Assembly: GCA_025331125.1 (NCBI GenBank)
Contig: JAOALB010000019.1
Coordinates: 153,722 to 217,721 of the forward strand
Reading direction: 5' to 3'
DNA: 64,000 nt
From: Mycogone perniciosa
Lineage: Eukaryota > Ascomycota > Sordariomycetes > Hypocreales > Hypocreaceae
This document shows positions 48,901 through 61,242 of this stretch, one piece after another. The notes under the pieces are model-generated. The model ran no database searches and was not told the DNA's origin. It saw nothing but the letters and a program-made list of their open reading frames with translations. How positions within the stretch are numbered: position 1 is the stretch's first letter; the number at the start of each line of letters is the position of its first letter. A program made the position numbers and the translations under genes.

Positions 48901-51900
48901 AAGCTTCCAGCCAGGTATCCTCGCAGGGCGAAATTGTGTGGGAATCTTGGAAGAGAATACGGAGTACAGAGAGGTGGGCTCCTAGAGTGGACGCTCGGAC
49001 GTGGTTTGATGACACCTCTCATTAAAATTCATATTAATTCGTGCTATTGTTTGGAGTACAGAGAGAAGACGGCTTGCAAACTAGAGTCGCTCAACTGAAA
49101 TGAAAGGGAAAGGATGACCTCCCTCTGTCAGCAATCCAGCCTCTATTTGACGATGAGAGTTTGGGTTCATGGTGTGAAAAATAGAGACTATAATAACGGT
49201 TAATATTTGGTGAGAATAAACGTACGATTTTTCGCGATATGCGAGCTTTTGTCATCGTGATGCGCCCAGATCAACTGTGGATACTCTGGGCATTTTATTT
49301 TTGCGGTGGAAGAAAGTAGGTAGTACATAATCCACCACAACCCTTGAATGGTAGCAAGACTCGTGCTAGTAATGCCTAGTAGACAAACCCTGGTGATAAA
49401 AATTTTCTAGCTCTCAACCAGAATAAAACGTCTTTGGCGGTCTGTCTCTGGAGGAGATTGGCTGGAACAGTTGACAGTATGAGTAGGCACGAGTAGTAAT
49501 AGCAGATGACAGTACGGAGTAGGTGTTCAGTTAGTACCCTTATTAGTGTCCGTTTGCAGACCGTTAGACAGACGCCAACGGGCCTCCTTCATCAGCGACC
49601 TGTACGAATGTTGTACAGTCCATCCCCTGAGGGTTTCACACAGTGGTGTCCAATTGGCTTAGATATGCGAGATACTCCAACGATGCATTTCAGTATTAGC
49701 AATCGCAAGCCCGGGTAAACTCTGCCTAACGTGTATGAGACGCTGATTGAGACCGCCCTGTGCAAACAGCCAAAACGCCCACTGAATTACCAAGGCCGCC
49801 TAGGCCGCATCGAAATGCCGACAAACCCCGATAATACGAGGAAGTACGATAATACGGTTACGGTGACCCCACTCGGTCACCAGGCTACTATCGCCAACCT
49901 CTTACAATGTCATCCCTCACTTTGATATCGTCAAGGCTTGTTCACGCACACGAAGCTCGATGGGAGATCCCGTCAAAAAGTCAAAAATGTGACAAGCTAT
50001 CGCAACAAGGCTACTTGTACAATCTTATTGTTGGCTACCACGGGTGAATATGGGGTGCCGACGGAGCGGGACTTTAAAACTAGCTAGCTATTTCGAGGTA
50101 GAGGGTTCTTAGTGACCTCATCCTTGGGCAATCTCCAACTCGCACCGTCTATTTCACTCTTTGCTTTTCGACGGCGCCAGAACGACTCAGAACTACGCCT
50201 CGTCGTAGCGCCAATGGAGGTGAATGCAGGGGTAAGGGAGGCTCGTCTATGTATGACTCGAAAACCAAAAACACAGCTCGTCGTTTACCTATCATGATGT
50301 GTCGTATTCTGTATTCTGGATGTTTCTCAAAGCTATGGCCATGTACATATACTGCCATTGGGGGGGTGTGATGTTCGTGGAGGCAACACCCTGACACATT
50401 GTGGTAGGGTTATGAACGATGCCGATTGGCTGAGCGCTTTAGCCTCACTTACCCTAAACCACAAACTCTAAAGAAAAGAGACAACGAGAAATTCATGACG
50501 CTGTATCTATCTTGTATATGATTGGGATTACTTACCAAGCTGCATCTTACGGGAGCTTCGGCGCACATAAAAAAAACGTGCCTTTTGCATACGAATAGAC
50601 TCTAAGCATGTAGGGTCGTGGCGATTGGCGCTATGCATGAGATTCGCCATCGTGAACTGATCGAGTTACCAGGTAGCTGGGAAAGGAGCCGCATCGATTG
50701 ATTGGCACGGCACGGACTACCTGCCAGTCCAGACATACATAGCAGGTGCGTGGAAAAAAGAATGTCAGCTGAACATGGGGATAGAAATGGCCCTTTTTGC
50801 CGCACCAAGTAGAGTACTCGTATGGAGTAAGACCTACACAGGCAGCGGAGTAATATACAGCATTCGAGTGGGATGCCCAGCTGGCTCAACGGGTTTGCCA
50901 ACGGTAAACCGTTGTGCGTGTCTCTCTATTACACCGTCGCTGCATGAACGGAAAATTGGAACTTTTACTGTGTGGGTTAGTGGACATCTGAGCGGTTGCC
51001 CGCCAGTAGTCGTCGTAGTAGTACGAAGTACTCGTAGTGGAGACTTTTTACGGCCTAACACATCGTGTGGCCCGTGACCAAGAATCAGGTCTCCAACATA
51101 TGGTACAAACCTGCAACTCTTCTTTCTTCCCCTTCTTTTGCCCTGTATGACACTTATCTCCATAGTATTCCCAACGAAGGGGACACATTTGACGTGGTCT
51201 GGGAAAGGTTAAGTTTCCGGACGATCGGCGTGTCCGTCTCACGTGGAGTTCTCCCTTGCATGACCACGCTAGAGTCGCAAGGCTAATGATATCAATCAAC
51301 ATGGACGGACTCCCTTCACTCTCGGGTGTTTGCAAGAAAAAAATTGGAGGATTGTCTGGGCAGAGAGTCCAGAGCGAGTTCTCAGCGGCGCTGTGCGCTG
51401 ACCCGCTCATCTTTAGCGGGCTCTATAGTGGCTGCATGGCGCGCTACCACGCCGGGCCCCACGCAACCACCACATCTCTGCTCAAAGCACGCTCCACTCG
51501 GCTCCTCTCAGCTGGTAGATAATACTACGGAGTACTAGGTATTACTGACTACACCTTTGTAGACTGACTGAGCTGTCCGCCTTTTTATCCATTTTCCTTC
51601 TTCGCTTTTGGGGTCATATGTACTCCGTACGAAGTATGACTCTTGAATTTGTGATACAAACCGTATTATCGTATTCATGCTACTTGACATGTCAGGCGTG
51701 GCCATGTCTGACAGAAGCAGTGCTGACTGAAGGTCTTCTATGTGTATAGGTAGGCACAAAGTACAGAGTACTAAGGTACCCATATATTGATTGATTGCTG
51801 GCTTGGTGATGCAACCCCACGAGGCACCAGCAAGCAAGCAAGCAAGACGGGCAAACTCATACAACAGCGGTATAAAAAACAAAACAACAAAAACTTGAAA

Positions 51901-53257
51901 TTCGAGTACTGCTAAATACCGAACGTGTGCCGCACGTTAGCCTGCATGCGGAGTACATACAGCAGTAGTTGGTCGCCGGATGAAAAGACAGTCAACTCGT
52001 AGAGGGGTACAAAGGTACGTACATTACGGAGTACCTAAGGTAGTAGGCACTGAAGTATTACTGAGGTGCCCTACTGAGTATTCGAAGTAAACGCGACTCG
52101 TCGGTCAACCCACGCGCACCTCCGGAGAAGCACACACTCGCACGCACACTCAACATTCTCTGCAATCGCTTCTACTCACCCCCCGTTCAAACGGCACTCG
52201 TATTGCAGGCATCTGTTCATTGGCTGCCAATGCCCTCATCGTCATCGTACCCCAACACCCTCGAGCGTCGCGACGAAGAAGAAAAAAAGAAGCTCGGCAA
52301 ACGACAGGGGTGCCGTGTCACCAACATCATTGTCCCCGGTAGGTTGTACCTTTACCTACGACTAAACGTGCCCACACCTCTCTTCTTCTTCTCTCGCCCG
52401 CAGGCTGCAATTCCAACCACCCCCTGGTCCGTCCATTCACCAGGTCAGGTCAGGCCAGGCCAGGCCGGGCCAGGCTGGTACGTACCCTCCCGTCGCTGGT
52501 GACCCATATGGCCCGCCATATGGCTCAAAGCCCATCTGAACCCCTGCTCGGACTAGTGGCTCGTTGCTGAGTTGGGGTACTTGGGTACTTGGGTACCTCC
52601 CAGGATCCATTCCCGAGCTTGCGCCAGCCAGTGGCAGAGGCATCTCGGCTTACTGGTCTAGCTTTTTTGTTGTGCTACCACCCTCAGTCTTGTCTCTCAA
52701 AGTTCTTCGTCGACATCCCCCTCCCCCTTCGACCATCGCCCGTCATCTTCATCGCCGCCTGGCGCCTCGTTCTGCTGCCCGCTGCCCTTGCGAGAGAGAA
52801 AGATACATCGTTTCCGTCGGGCACTGGCCGCAGGTACGTCTGGGTACCTCGCCTTGGCAGACTCTGCCTGTCTCTTCTTCCTCTCGTCCTCCTCCCGCGC
52901 CCACCCCCACGGCTGCCGGCTGCCGGAGCACAGCTCGTTCAAGCTTGCTCTCAACCGTCACTCTTTTATTTTTATTTTTTATTTTTTCCTGCTGCCCAAC
53001 TAATACCTTTTGCTGATCCCCCCTTTGCCGTGTCCGCGTCTGGGCTGGGGGCTTGGCCGAGGCTTCGAATACCGCCGCTCAAGGCCCAATTATCGAACGC
53101 CGTTTCTTCAAGCTTCCGAGCTTCACTCCCCGGCGTCTGGTGTTTCGCCCTTCAGCCCATGGCCCAAACGCCCCTCCGTGGTCCTTGCTTCACCTTTTCG
53201 CCTCGTTCCTGATTATGTATCCGAGTTCCCTGGCTTCTGTCCATAGACCTCGCAAGC
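42994..53257. other. Ten-kilobase gene-poor region with dispersed short repeats
   Basis: No frame in this stretch has a protein-like composition or motif. It holds many copies of TACTCCGTA/TACGGAGTA and of the related TACGAAGTA and TACTCGTA: near 43578, 43804, 45310, 45509, 46369-46387, 46857, 48183-48200, 48710-48722, 48868-48886, 48957, 49512, 51018-51040, 51523, 51618-51632 and 52026. Simple repeats: a GTTT run at 44256-44283, GAAT copies near 45050, and GCAA copies near 51830. The last ~1 kb (52140-53257) is pyrimidine-rich with a long T run near 52962-52990 and CAGGCCAGGC repeats at 52441-52476. It is probably promoter and long 5' leader of the transcription factor. Confidence 0.6.
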
Positions 53258-56200
53258 ATGGATTCAGCACATACAGGACCTCCCGAGAGCAAACGCCAGC
53301 GTCTCGCCTCGTGGTCTGTTGCCGCTCCGCAGCCCGCATCGTTGCCGCATCCTCACTCTCACCCTCATGGTCATGGTCACCCTCTTCCTCATCCTCTCCC
53401 TCTTCCTCCCCATCCGCATCCTCATGGTCTTCCCCCACCACCTCACCCGCCTCCGCCAGGTCCTCCTCACCACCACCATTCGGTCCCGAGTCCATATCAA
53501 CCGTACCCGCCTCGCCCCTCAGACCTTCCTTCTGCGCCGTCGACTCCGGGCCCTGTTCATGGGCACGTTCAGCATCATCCAGACATTGACCGTCGACACC
53601 ACGAGCAAGAGCCTCTCGCTCCCATGCAAGACCCTTACCGGCAACAACCACCGCAGCAGCAAGCACCTCCACCACCGCCGCCGCAACAACAAGGACAACC
53701 ACAGCCTCCTTCACCAGCGCATCCCTATCATGTATACCCTCCCCGGGAAGCTATAATAAAGCGAGAGCCTGCCGAGGACACTCGCCGACCCGGCTCAACA
53801 GGACATGCGCCAGAGTCCGTACCGCCGACGCCGCAGCAGCTCATCTCAACCTCTCACCCTCAATCGCTTCCGCCACCGCCAGCCTTTTCGGACAGCCAAC
53901 CGCGACACATGAATTACGATAGCGGACCGTCGGTACCTCCCACACCGGGAGGTTACCGTACTCCTAGTTATGCGCCAACGCCGATACCACACCAAACTCC
54001 GTACGAGCCACCAGGAAGCTACCAAACACCGCAGGAGCCTTTCTACAGCGTCTACTCCTCGTCGGTGTCCAAGAAGAAAAATACTAGAGCCTCCCAGGTC
54101 TGAGCCAGTAGCCTCCCACATTTGCTCTTGGACTGAGGCTGATTATATTCCCAGGCATGTGACCAATGTCGACAACTCAAGGCGAAATGCGACGAGACCA
54201 AGCCCTGTAAAACATGCAGGGACAAGGGCACCGAATGTCGCTATCGAGATCCAGTGCCAAAGGCGTAAGCTCTGGTTAATGTTGATGAGCTCGAGGAGCT
54301 GGCTGACATGATCATATAGCACTGATAAAGCACAAGCCGATATTCTTGAGGGCATTGCAGCGATGCGAGATACACTTGCCGCCCTGGCAGACCGTTTCGG
54401 TCACATGGACGAAAGGCTAACCAAGATGGAGTCTGTCTTCTCCCGAAGCGCCGGCGTCTTTCAGGGTAAACGAGACCACATTCAGGATGAAGAGTTCAAA
54501 GCCGTTCCTGATTCTCCAATTGCCCCCTTGGATGAACAGCCCTTTAATCGCTCGTTTGTGGACGCGCCTGTGCGAGACCAAGCAACGCTATCAACCGAAT
54601 CGATGATGGTTGAAGATGAAATAGAAGCAGAACCGGGTCCACCTGTTGCCCCAGGAGAACCAGCAATCCCGATTAATCATACCACACTGGCGGGACTACT
54701 TTTGGAATGGGACCCGATCAAAGTGTTGACACAATACCACCTAGATCGGGAAGGAGTTCGATTTGCCAGAGAATATCCCATAAGTATTGAGCAATGTCGA
54801 GGGATAGTGAAGGTATATGGGCAAGGTGAAGACGCAGTTTCGACAAAGTACAACAAAGACCTGGGAGATTATGGCACAATCGATATGGCAGATGACATGT
54901 CTGATGCAGCGTCATCATCTCCAGCTGCAGACTGGGGCCAGCTTGGTGGCCTCAGCCCTGGCGACCAAGTCGAATATCGAGGTGGCGTTCTTGGTTTTGA
55001 TGGTAACCCGGATTTTACGGAAGCTAAAATTATGTCGTACTTGGAGAGTTTCAAGACGCACATATTGAACATGCATCCTATCATCAACCCAAAATTGCTT
55101 GAGGGCTGGTTTAGGAACTTTGTGAAAGACTTTCCTACTGTACCGTCCAAGTCGCTGAAGCCGCAGCCCCACACAAAGCCACCTACGTTTGCAGTCTCTC
55201 AAAATCCCCCCGAGATGACCGGTTCAAAGAGGAAACGATCACCGGAATTGGAGACACCGTCAACGCCGGCCCCCGTCCGGCTGGGGAAACCCAGTCGCTC
55301 TATTCACAGCGCACTGATTCTCGTGATATTGGCCCTTGGAAAGATCTGTCAATACCGGGAAAACGTTCCTGATGCGGTTTTCGCAACCGACCCTATGGCC
55401 CACGGCAGCCCGGTATCCCGCAATGGAGTTCCTCCATCACCAACCCAGGGATCACCTCCTGGCTTTTTATCACATTCGCAATCGTCCGGCTTACCATCAC
55501 CAAATGAACATGAACGTGGACACCAGAGCAGAAGATCATCTATCCATGGTCCTAGCGGCGTTCGCACAGGGTATAACTTGAAGAAGAATTATGAGGTTAT
55601 CCCGGGCTTGGAGTATTTCGCCATGGCGACAGACATTCTAGGAAATCACACGGGGTCATACCATAACATGAAGAACGTTTACGCCGATATCTTTGCCGGG
55701 CTGTATCAGGGGCAGCTTGGGCGGCCATTAGAGAGCTTTGCCTTTATTCACCGAGCAAGTCATAAGCTGCAGGTCATCATGAGACCGTAAGTCTTCAGCA
55801 AGAAACATACTTCCCCATCTATCATCTAATTTCAGACACAGGAGTCTGTCCAAACTACAAGAAGCGAAACAGAACAATATCTTACTCAGCGAACCCAAGT
55901 ATAACCAACTTGCTCTGGCGTTCTGGACCTGTCTGCAGCTTGAGAGGTAGGATTCCGGCGTACGAGGCCGTGAGCGGTCTACTGTTTTAGTATGTACTAA
56001 CCTATGTTAGTGATTTGATTGCCGAGCTTCCGTTGCCTCCTTCCGGCCTTCTGCAGTACGAGGACGACATGCCACACCCTAACATGAGCATTGTCGAAGG
56101 GTTCGACCAGAGTGTTTTAGACAGCTACCCCGGGCAGCTGTATCTTCGGACGCACTTGAACAGCATTCATCGCATGTTCTACTCCCCAGATGACTCCAAT

Positions 56201-57037
56201 CGAGCTAGACCAGACAAATTCAGGAACGTTAGGCTTGTGGCCGATGCTGTTTCTGGCATGAATTGGGTTGCACCAAGCTTTCTCTTTCATGAGGATGACC
56301 CACCTGCAAGTGACATTCTGTCAGCACGGCTAAGGGCCAAGTATTGGGGAGCTCAGGTCATCACATATCGCCCGTTTGTTAGACAGATTTTGCAATGGTC
56401 TCTCGAGGTCAGCCGTCACCCATCAAGTCCCCACGTGGCTGTCATGTCAGAATTCCGGGATGGGATCATCGCACCGTACATCCAACCGGGTACGAAAACA
56501 CCTAGCCAGCTCGACCCCAACATTATTGATCTAGCGCGGAAGGGGATTAAGGCACTGATTGAAAGCACACGAGCCTTTCATGGACTCGGTGATGGTCGAC
56601 CGATCATTACCAATGTTTTTGGAACTGCTCATGCGTAAGTGATTGCCCGCCCATGTATGAGACGTGGTTTACTCACACTTTACAGCCAATGGGGAAATAT
56701 GCTAGTACTCTCTGCAGCCTTTAGGGACCCCGTTCTGCATGAATTTGTGGACGAGGAGCTTTTGCGGACTCTATTCCACAAGACGATATCGTTTCTCCGA
56801 CAGTCTGCAACATTGACGAGCTCTCTCCGAATCGATATGAGGATCTTGGAGGGACTTCAAAGAGATTTGTTTCCGTCGGCAGATGGGAGAGCAAACTCGA
56901 GTTTCTCTAGCAACGCTGCTCTCCATACACCTTTACCAGCACCGGCAACGCCGCAGATCCCCCTCGTTGCCGAAGATACGAGCATGGTACAACCAATGCC
57001 CCCCCAGCCGCAAATTGAACTGCCTCCGGGACATTGA
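53258..57037 (+). CDS. Zn2Cys6 transcription factor with His/Pro/Gln-rich N-terminus
   Basis: Six exons, 53258-54097, 54155-54264, 54320-55786, 55836-55946, 56011-56634 and 56686-57037, give 1,167 residues. Residues 1-280 are low-complexity: a His-Pro tract (PHSHPHGHGHPLPHPLPLPP), then poly-Pro and poly-Gln. The second exon carries the fungal binuclear zinc cluster with cysteines 282, 285, 292, 298, 301 and 308 (ACDQCRQLKAKC, then CKTCRDKGTEC), split from the N-terminus exactly at an intron. A predicted coiled coil (ILEGIAAMRDTLAALADRFG, HMDERLTKMESVF) follows and should allow dimer formation. The rest resembles a fungal-specific transcription factor middle region (YFAMATDILGNHTGSYHNMK, WTCLQLESDLIAELPLPPSG, LRTHLNSIHRMFY). 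Target genes cannot be told. The long gene-free upstream region suits a heavily regulated gene. Confidence 0.88.
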
Positions 57038-60000
57038 GGGCCTTTTGGATATTTCTCTTTTTGTATTGAAGTGGTTCTTTGGAAAGACAAGATGTTACAG
57101 TGATGAAGTACTGTAACTGCGTTTGGATTATCATGGCGAAGTTTGGCTTTCAACATTTCATCTCATTTTTGCATTGTTGAGCAGACCCTCCTGCGGGATT
57201 TAGTCAAGACATCCGTATTGGGCGTCTGCCCAACAGGACGGGAAAAAGTACAGTCGATGACACATGGCACAAGGCGATGAGTCGTTTTTGGCACAACATT
57301 CGACATCTTGGTATCATTTACACGTATACACAAGCATTGGCCTCATCTAGGTCACTACATCCATATGTTTTGCTGGAGTTGCTCAGAGGCCTTCTTTTTT
57401 TAAGCATTTCATTGCCATTTATACAATGTATCGAATATTCCAGGGACTGGCGCTGTTGGCAAACTCTAATGCTTATTCTTATTTTCCTTATTATTTCTCA
57501 CAAGCTTAGGATGGACGCGGAGGAGATACCATTATGCATGCAGGCAGGATCACACGCACAGACAAACACAAACATTTTATTTTAAGTTGGCTACAGAAGT
57601 GGATGGATGAATCGTTTTCGGAATGGCTCTATCAGGGATCAAGAGTGAGGAGTGAATTGTGTCGAATTTTCAGGGATTGAAGCGTCAGTCAGGGCCGTTT
57701 CCCAGCACGGATACCACCTCTACCGACGGCGTATCACCGCTACGAATGAAACACGAGGAGCGTCGAGGTTGACGGCTACTGTATATCTACGAAGTACGAA
57801 GTACATAATACTATTACTACTGGGATACGGATGACAGCTCTCGTCACCACCTACTATTACGTGACTGTTTCCACCGGTTCCAACATTTATGTCAATCGGC
57901 CGGGGGCTGGGGAGGCTGATGATGCTGACGCTGATCAATTTCATGGCTAGACTGGTTGAATCGATTTACACGGTCCAGACTATGGCATGGGCCATATCCG
58001 GGTCTTCCTGAGACATATACATACTAGATACGAGTAACATTTTGGGACAGGCCCAGGTTCAATTGGCAGGCCCAGTGGCGTCGTGCGGACGGGGACAAGG
58101 ATCCAGGCTGCGTGATAGTCGATGCGAGGACCGTCTGGTATACTACTCGTATGTCGTTTGTTTGTTTGTGGCTTATTCCTCCGTGGGGATGAGGCTTTTT
58201 TTTTCTTTCTTCGATGCCAAGAATGATTGTTCAGCATTTGATATGGACATGGAAGAGATGCGGCTCCTTCTTGGGTGCGACGGTAGCTGGGTTCAGCTTA
58301 TGCATTTGAACAGCCGTGGGAGACGATGGTATGGAGATGAATGGGGCGAGATGTGTACTAGTGCCCAAGACATTGAGCGGAAACTAAACTACTCGGTAGG
58401 GACGTTCAGTTTTAGTGCTGTGGAGCGAGCTTTGGAGACCCGAGGCCGCTTGGCTGGGAGAGACAGGGGGATGTTTTTGAAGTGACCGAACGGGCCGCTG
58501 TGGTTGAGGCTGTTTGTTGCCCGAGGACTGGGGGGGTAGGGGGTGGGATTCATCTGGTGATCCAAGGCGTCAAATCTCATGATACCTACAACCCCTGTTA
58601 TACTTGCCGGGAGTACAGAGTACAGAGGAGTACAATAACATCTACGAAGTATTGATGGAGCCATTAATGGCTATTGTCGGGACGAATGACCAAGTTGATG
58701 GGTCCCGAATGATGTCGAGCTGGCTGGGGTGGAATTCGCTAGTGCGGCACCGGTGGGATGGACTTGGGATGGAGACGGCTTGCTACTCGTATGTGTATAT
58801 ATATGTAGCTACGACGAACCAGGTACGAAGTATTAGGTATGTATGTATATTATGGTTCTGGTCTGCGCGGATTGTCACCACCAGGAAGACGCGCGTGCCG
58901 TCTTACATGCATACAGATTTGTATGGAGATGTCTCCATGGGATGCATAATGTAAAAGTATTGATCCACACACGACCTAGGGCCCCCCTGGCTGAACCGGA
59001 AAGGGACCCGTCTACACGGGCACAGGTGCGGTGGTCGCTGTTGAAAGGAAGGGATCATGGGCTTAGGAATCAACATGGATTGGAGAAGCAGAGGAGTCTG
59101 TGGCGCGCGGCGTTGACTGGGGTTGGCGCGGTAATAGAAAGCGGGGGGAGAAGAGAGAACTGCGATAGGATACATGTGAGATGGGGATCATGAGGGCGTC
59201 TTTGTGGCTGCAGCGAGTGGCGTATAAACGGTGTCTTGGGTTTCATCAGGTTTGTGAACATGGTGAGCTATATAAGTCATGCTACCCAATCGCTGCGTTG
59301 GGACGAAATAGTACTATCTAGAGGCTGACTTGAAACAGCAGGGTGCACTAAAAGACGGAGATGAGCCGCACTTGGGGAGCGGCAGCGGGCCGGAATGTAC
59401 GAATACTAGATACTACTAGTAGTACGAAGTAATAGCACTCGTATACGAAGTACGGAGCAATAGCGAGAACAGAATTCGGATCTACCTCCACGAGCTAAAC
59501 ACCTTCTTTCGCGCTCTTTGCGATCCAACTTTCAGTCTCGGTTTCGTTGGGTTCTGGAACTTCATTGGGTCGCAAGTGGCGGTTGGGTTTGATTGGATAT
59601 GGGGCCTGCAATGGAACATTTGCAAGTGAAATGGATCAGTTCGGAACAGACTCACTCCGTCTGTGTGTGTGCAACAGACATGGGCATAGTATTGGGTAGA
59701 GATGTGATGTTCCCCTCCCCAGGACTCCCCCCCCCCCAGTCAGGCAGGCCTCCTGTGGCAGGCGGGTAGCATGCAGCTCGAGATCGGTAGTATTTCACTT
59801 TTGATTTGCTTGGCAGCTTGGAAGATAGCTGAGAGAGCGAGAGGGCGCCCATGCACGGACGATCCGCTGGAGGGCGGCTGAAATCCGAGTCAGGGGCCAT
59901 CTGCGACGTTTTCATAAGATGGTCGTTCGATAGGCTGAACTTGTTGTATTCTTAAGCAAGTAACAGTTGCGAAAGAAAAACAAAGGAAAAAACGTCCTCA

Positions 60001-61242
60001 GCCGTGGCGTATTCTTGTCTACGAGTAGTGGGAGGGGGGGACAACATATGGTACAAGTATGTATATGGCGAAGAGCCGTTGGGTGGTCTCGAGAACCAAT
60101 CCAGTGGTGGCGCCTCGTCAGGTCAGGTAATATCTGTCGATCCCCCATGAAGAAGCGCTTCGTTCTTAAGTCGGAAGAGGAATAGTATAAGTTGATAGGT
60201 CGGAGAATACGACGGGCGGCTGAGCGAGATCTTATCGAGATGATACTGATGTACTCCGTATGTAGAATCCTTCCATCTACCTCTCGTCAGCTAGCCATGA
60301 CTATGACGCCTAGTCAGCCTCGAAATACAGTGTCTCATCTCGGAATATTTTTTCCTGCGTCATGTACGGCACAGATCCCCACTGTGTTATTGCCCGAGGA
60401 CGAGTACGAGGGATACGTGAATCAAGTGCTCCTACGGAGTACGAGTAGTTACGACTCAGATAGAATGCCCCTTGATAGCTGTCTTGGACAAAAAAAACTC
60501 ACTTACTCAGTGCCCAAGGTGAACGCACGTGATGCTATCCAACGTTATTTCTAGATTCTGGCACATGTTCTGCAGTGAAAGGCTGTATTGATAGAACTGC
60601 AGGGATTATGGAGGCTTCAGGGTAGTCAGAATCTTGACAACCTTGGGGATGAGTGGGATAAGTCAGTGAACTATATGTAGATACGAATGAAAAGTAGAAT
60701 GATTTTTAGAAATTTGACTCTCAGAGAAGTTAGACGAGGATAAAAATGATTTTACTGCTGCAACTTGTTGGTTTTGAATCATTCTACCTGCCTTTGTCCT
60801 CTTCCCAACAAGGTGGTGTTGCTCAAAGCTTTCATGTCTTTGTTCCTGCGGTTTACCTTTATTTGCATTCTCATTGTTTAAACAAAGAAAGATCGGACGG
60901 CAGACTTTAGATGGAACAGAAATACAAATCGCCATTGAAAATGGCCACTCGCTTGTTTCTCCGTGGACCATTGATGAGCATTGTAGCCGCTCTTACACGG
61001 CATGTCATCCACTTAAAGAACTTGATGCGACACAGATCTCTTTTACCAGGACAACCAGAAATAATCTCTAGAAGACTATTTATTTTCTCGAAAATTTGCT
61101 TTGTGATCTTGCGCTGAGGCAATATAACGCCCAGTCTCTCCAGGTCCTTCATGTGGATATCTAGCTGACCTCTCTTCCTCGTTACGATCGATCAAAACTT
61201 TTCAGGTGTCGAACCAGTAGTTCCTTGAAGGAGCAGCCAAAC
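57038..61242. other. Gene-poor region, no supported gene
   Basis: About 4.2 kb with only short frames that lack protein character (the longest, 58042-58485, has no motif). It has repeated TACGAAGTA/TACGGAGTA-type motifs near 57789-57805, 58617-58652, 58822-58832, 59418-59456, 60252 and 60434, and a run of ten C at 59729-59738. Confidence 0.55.

Noticed and set aside
58042..58485. 147-codon open frame
   Set aside because: No motif, mixed composition and no introns. Looks like chance.
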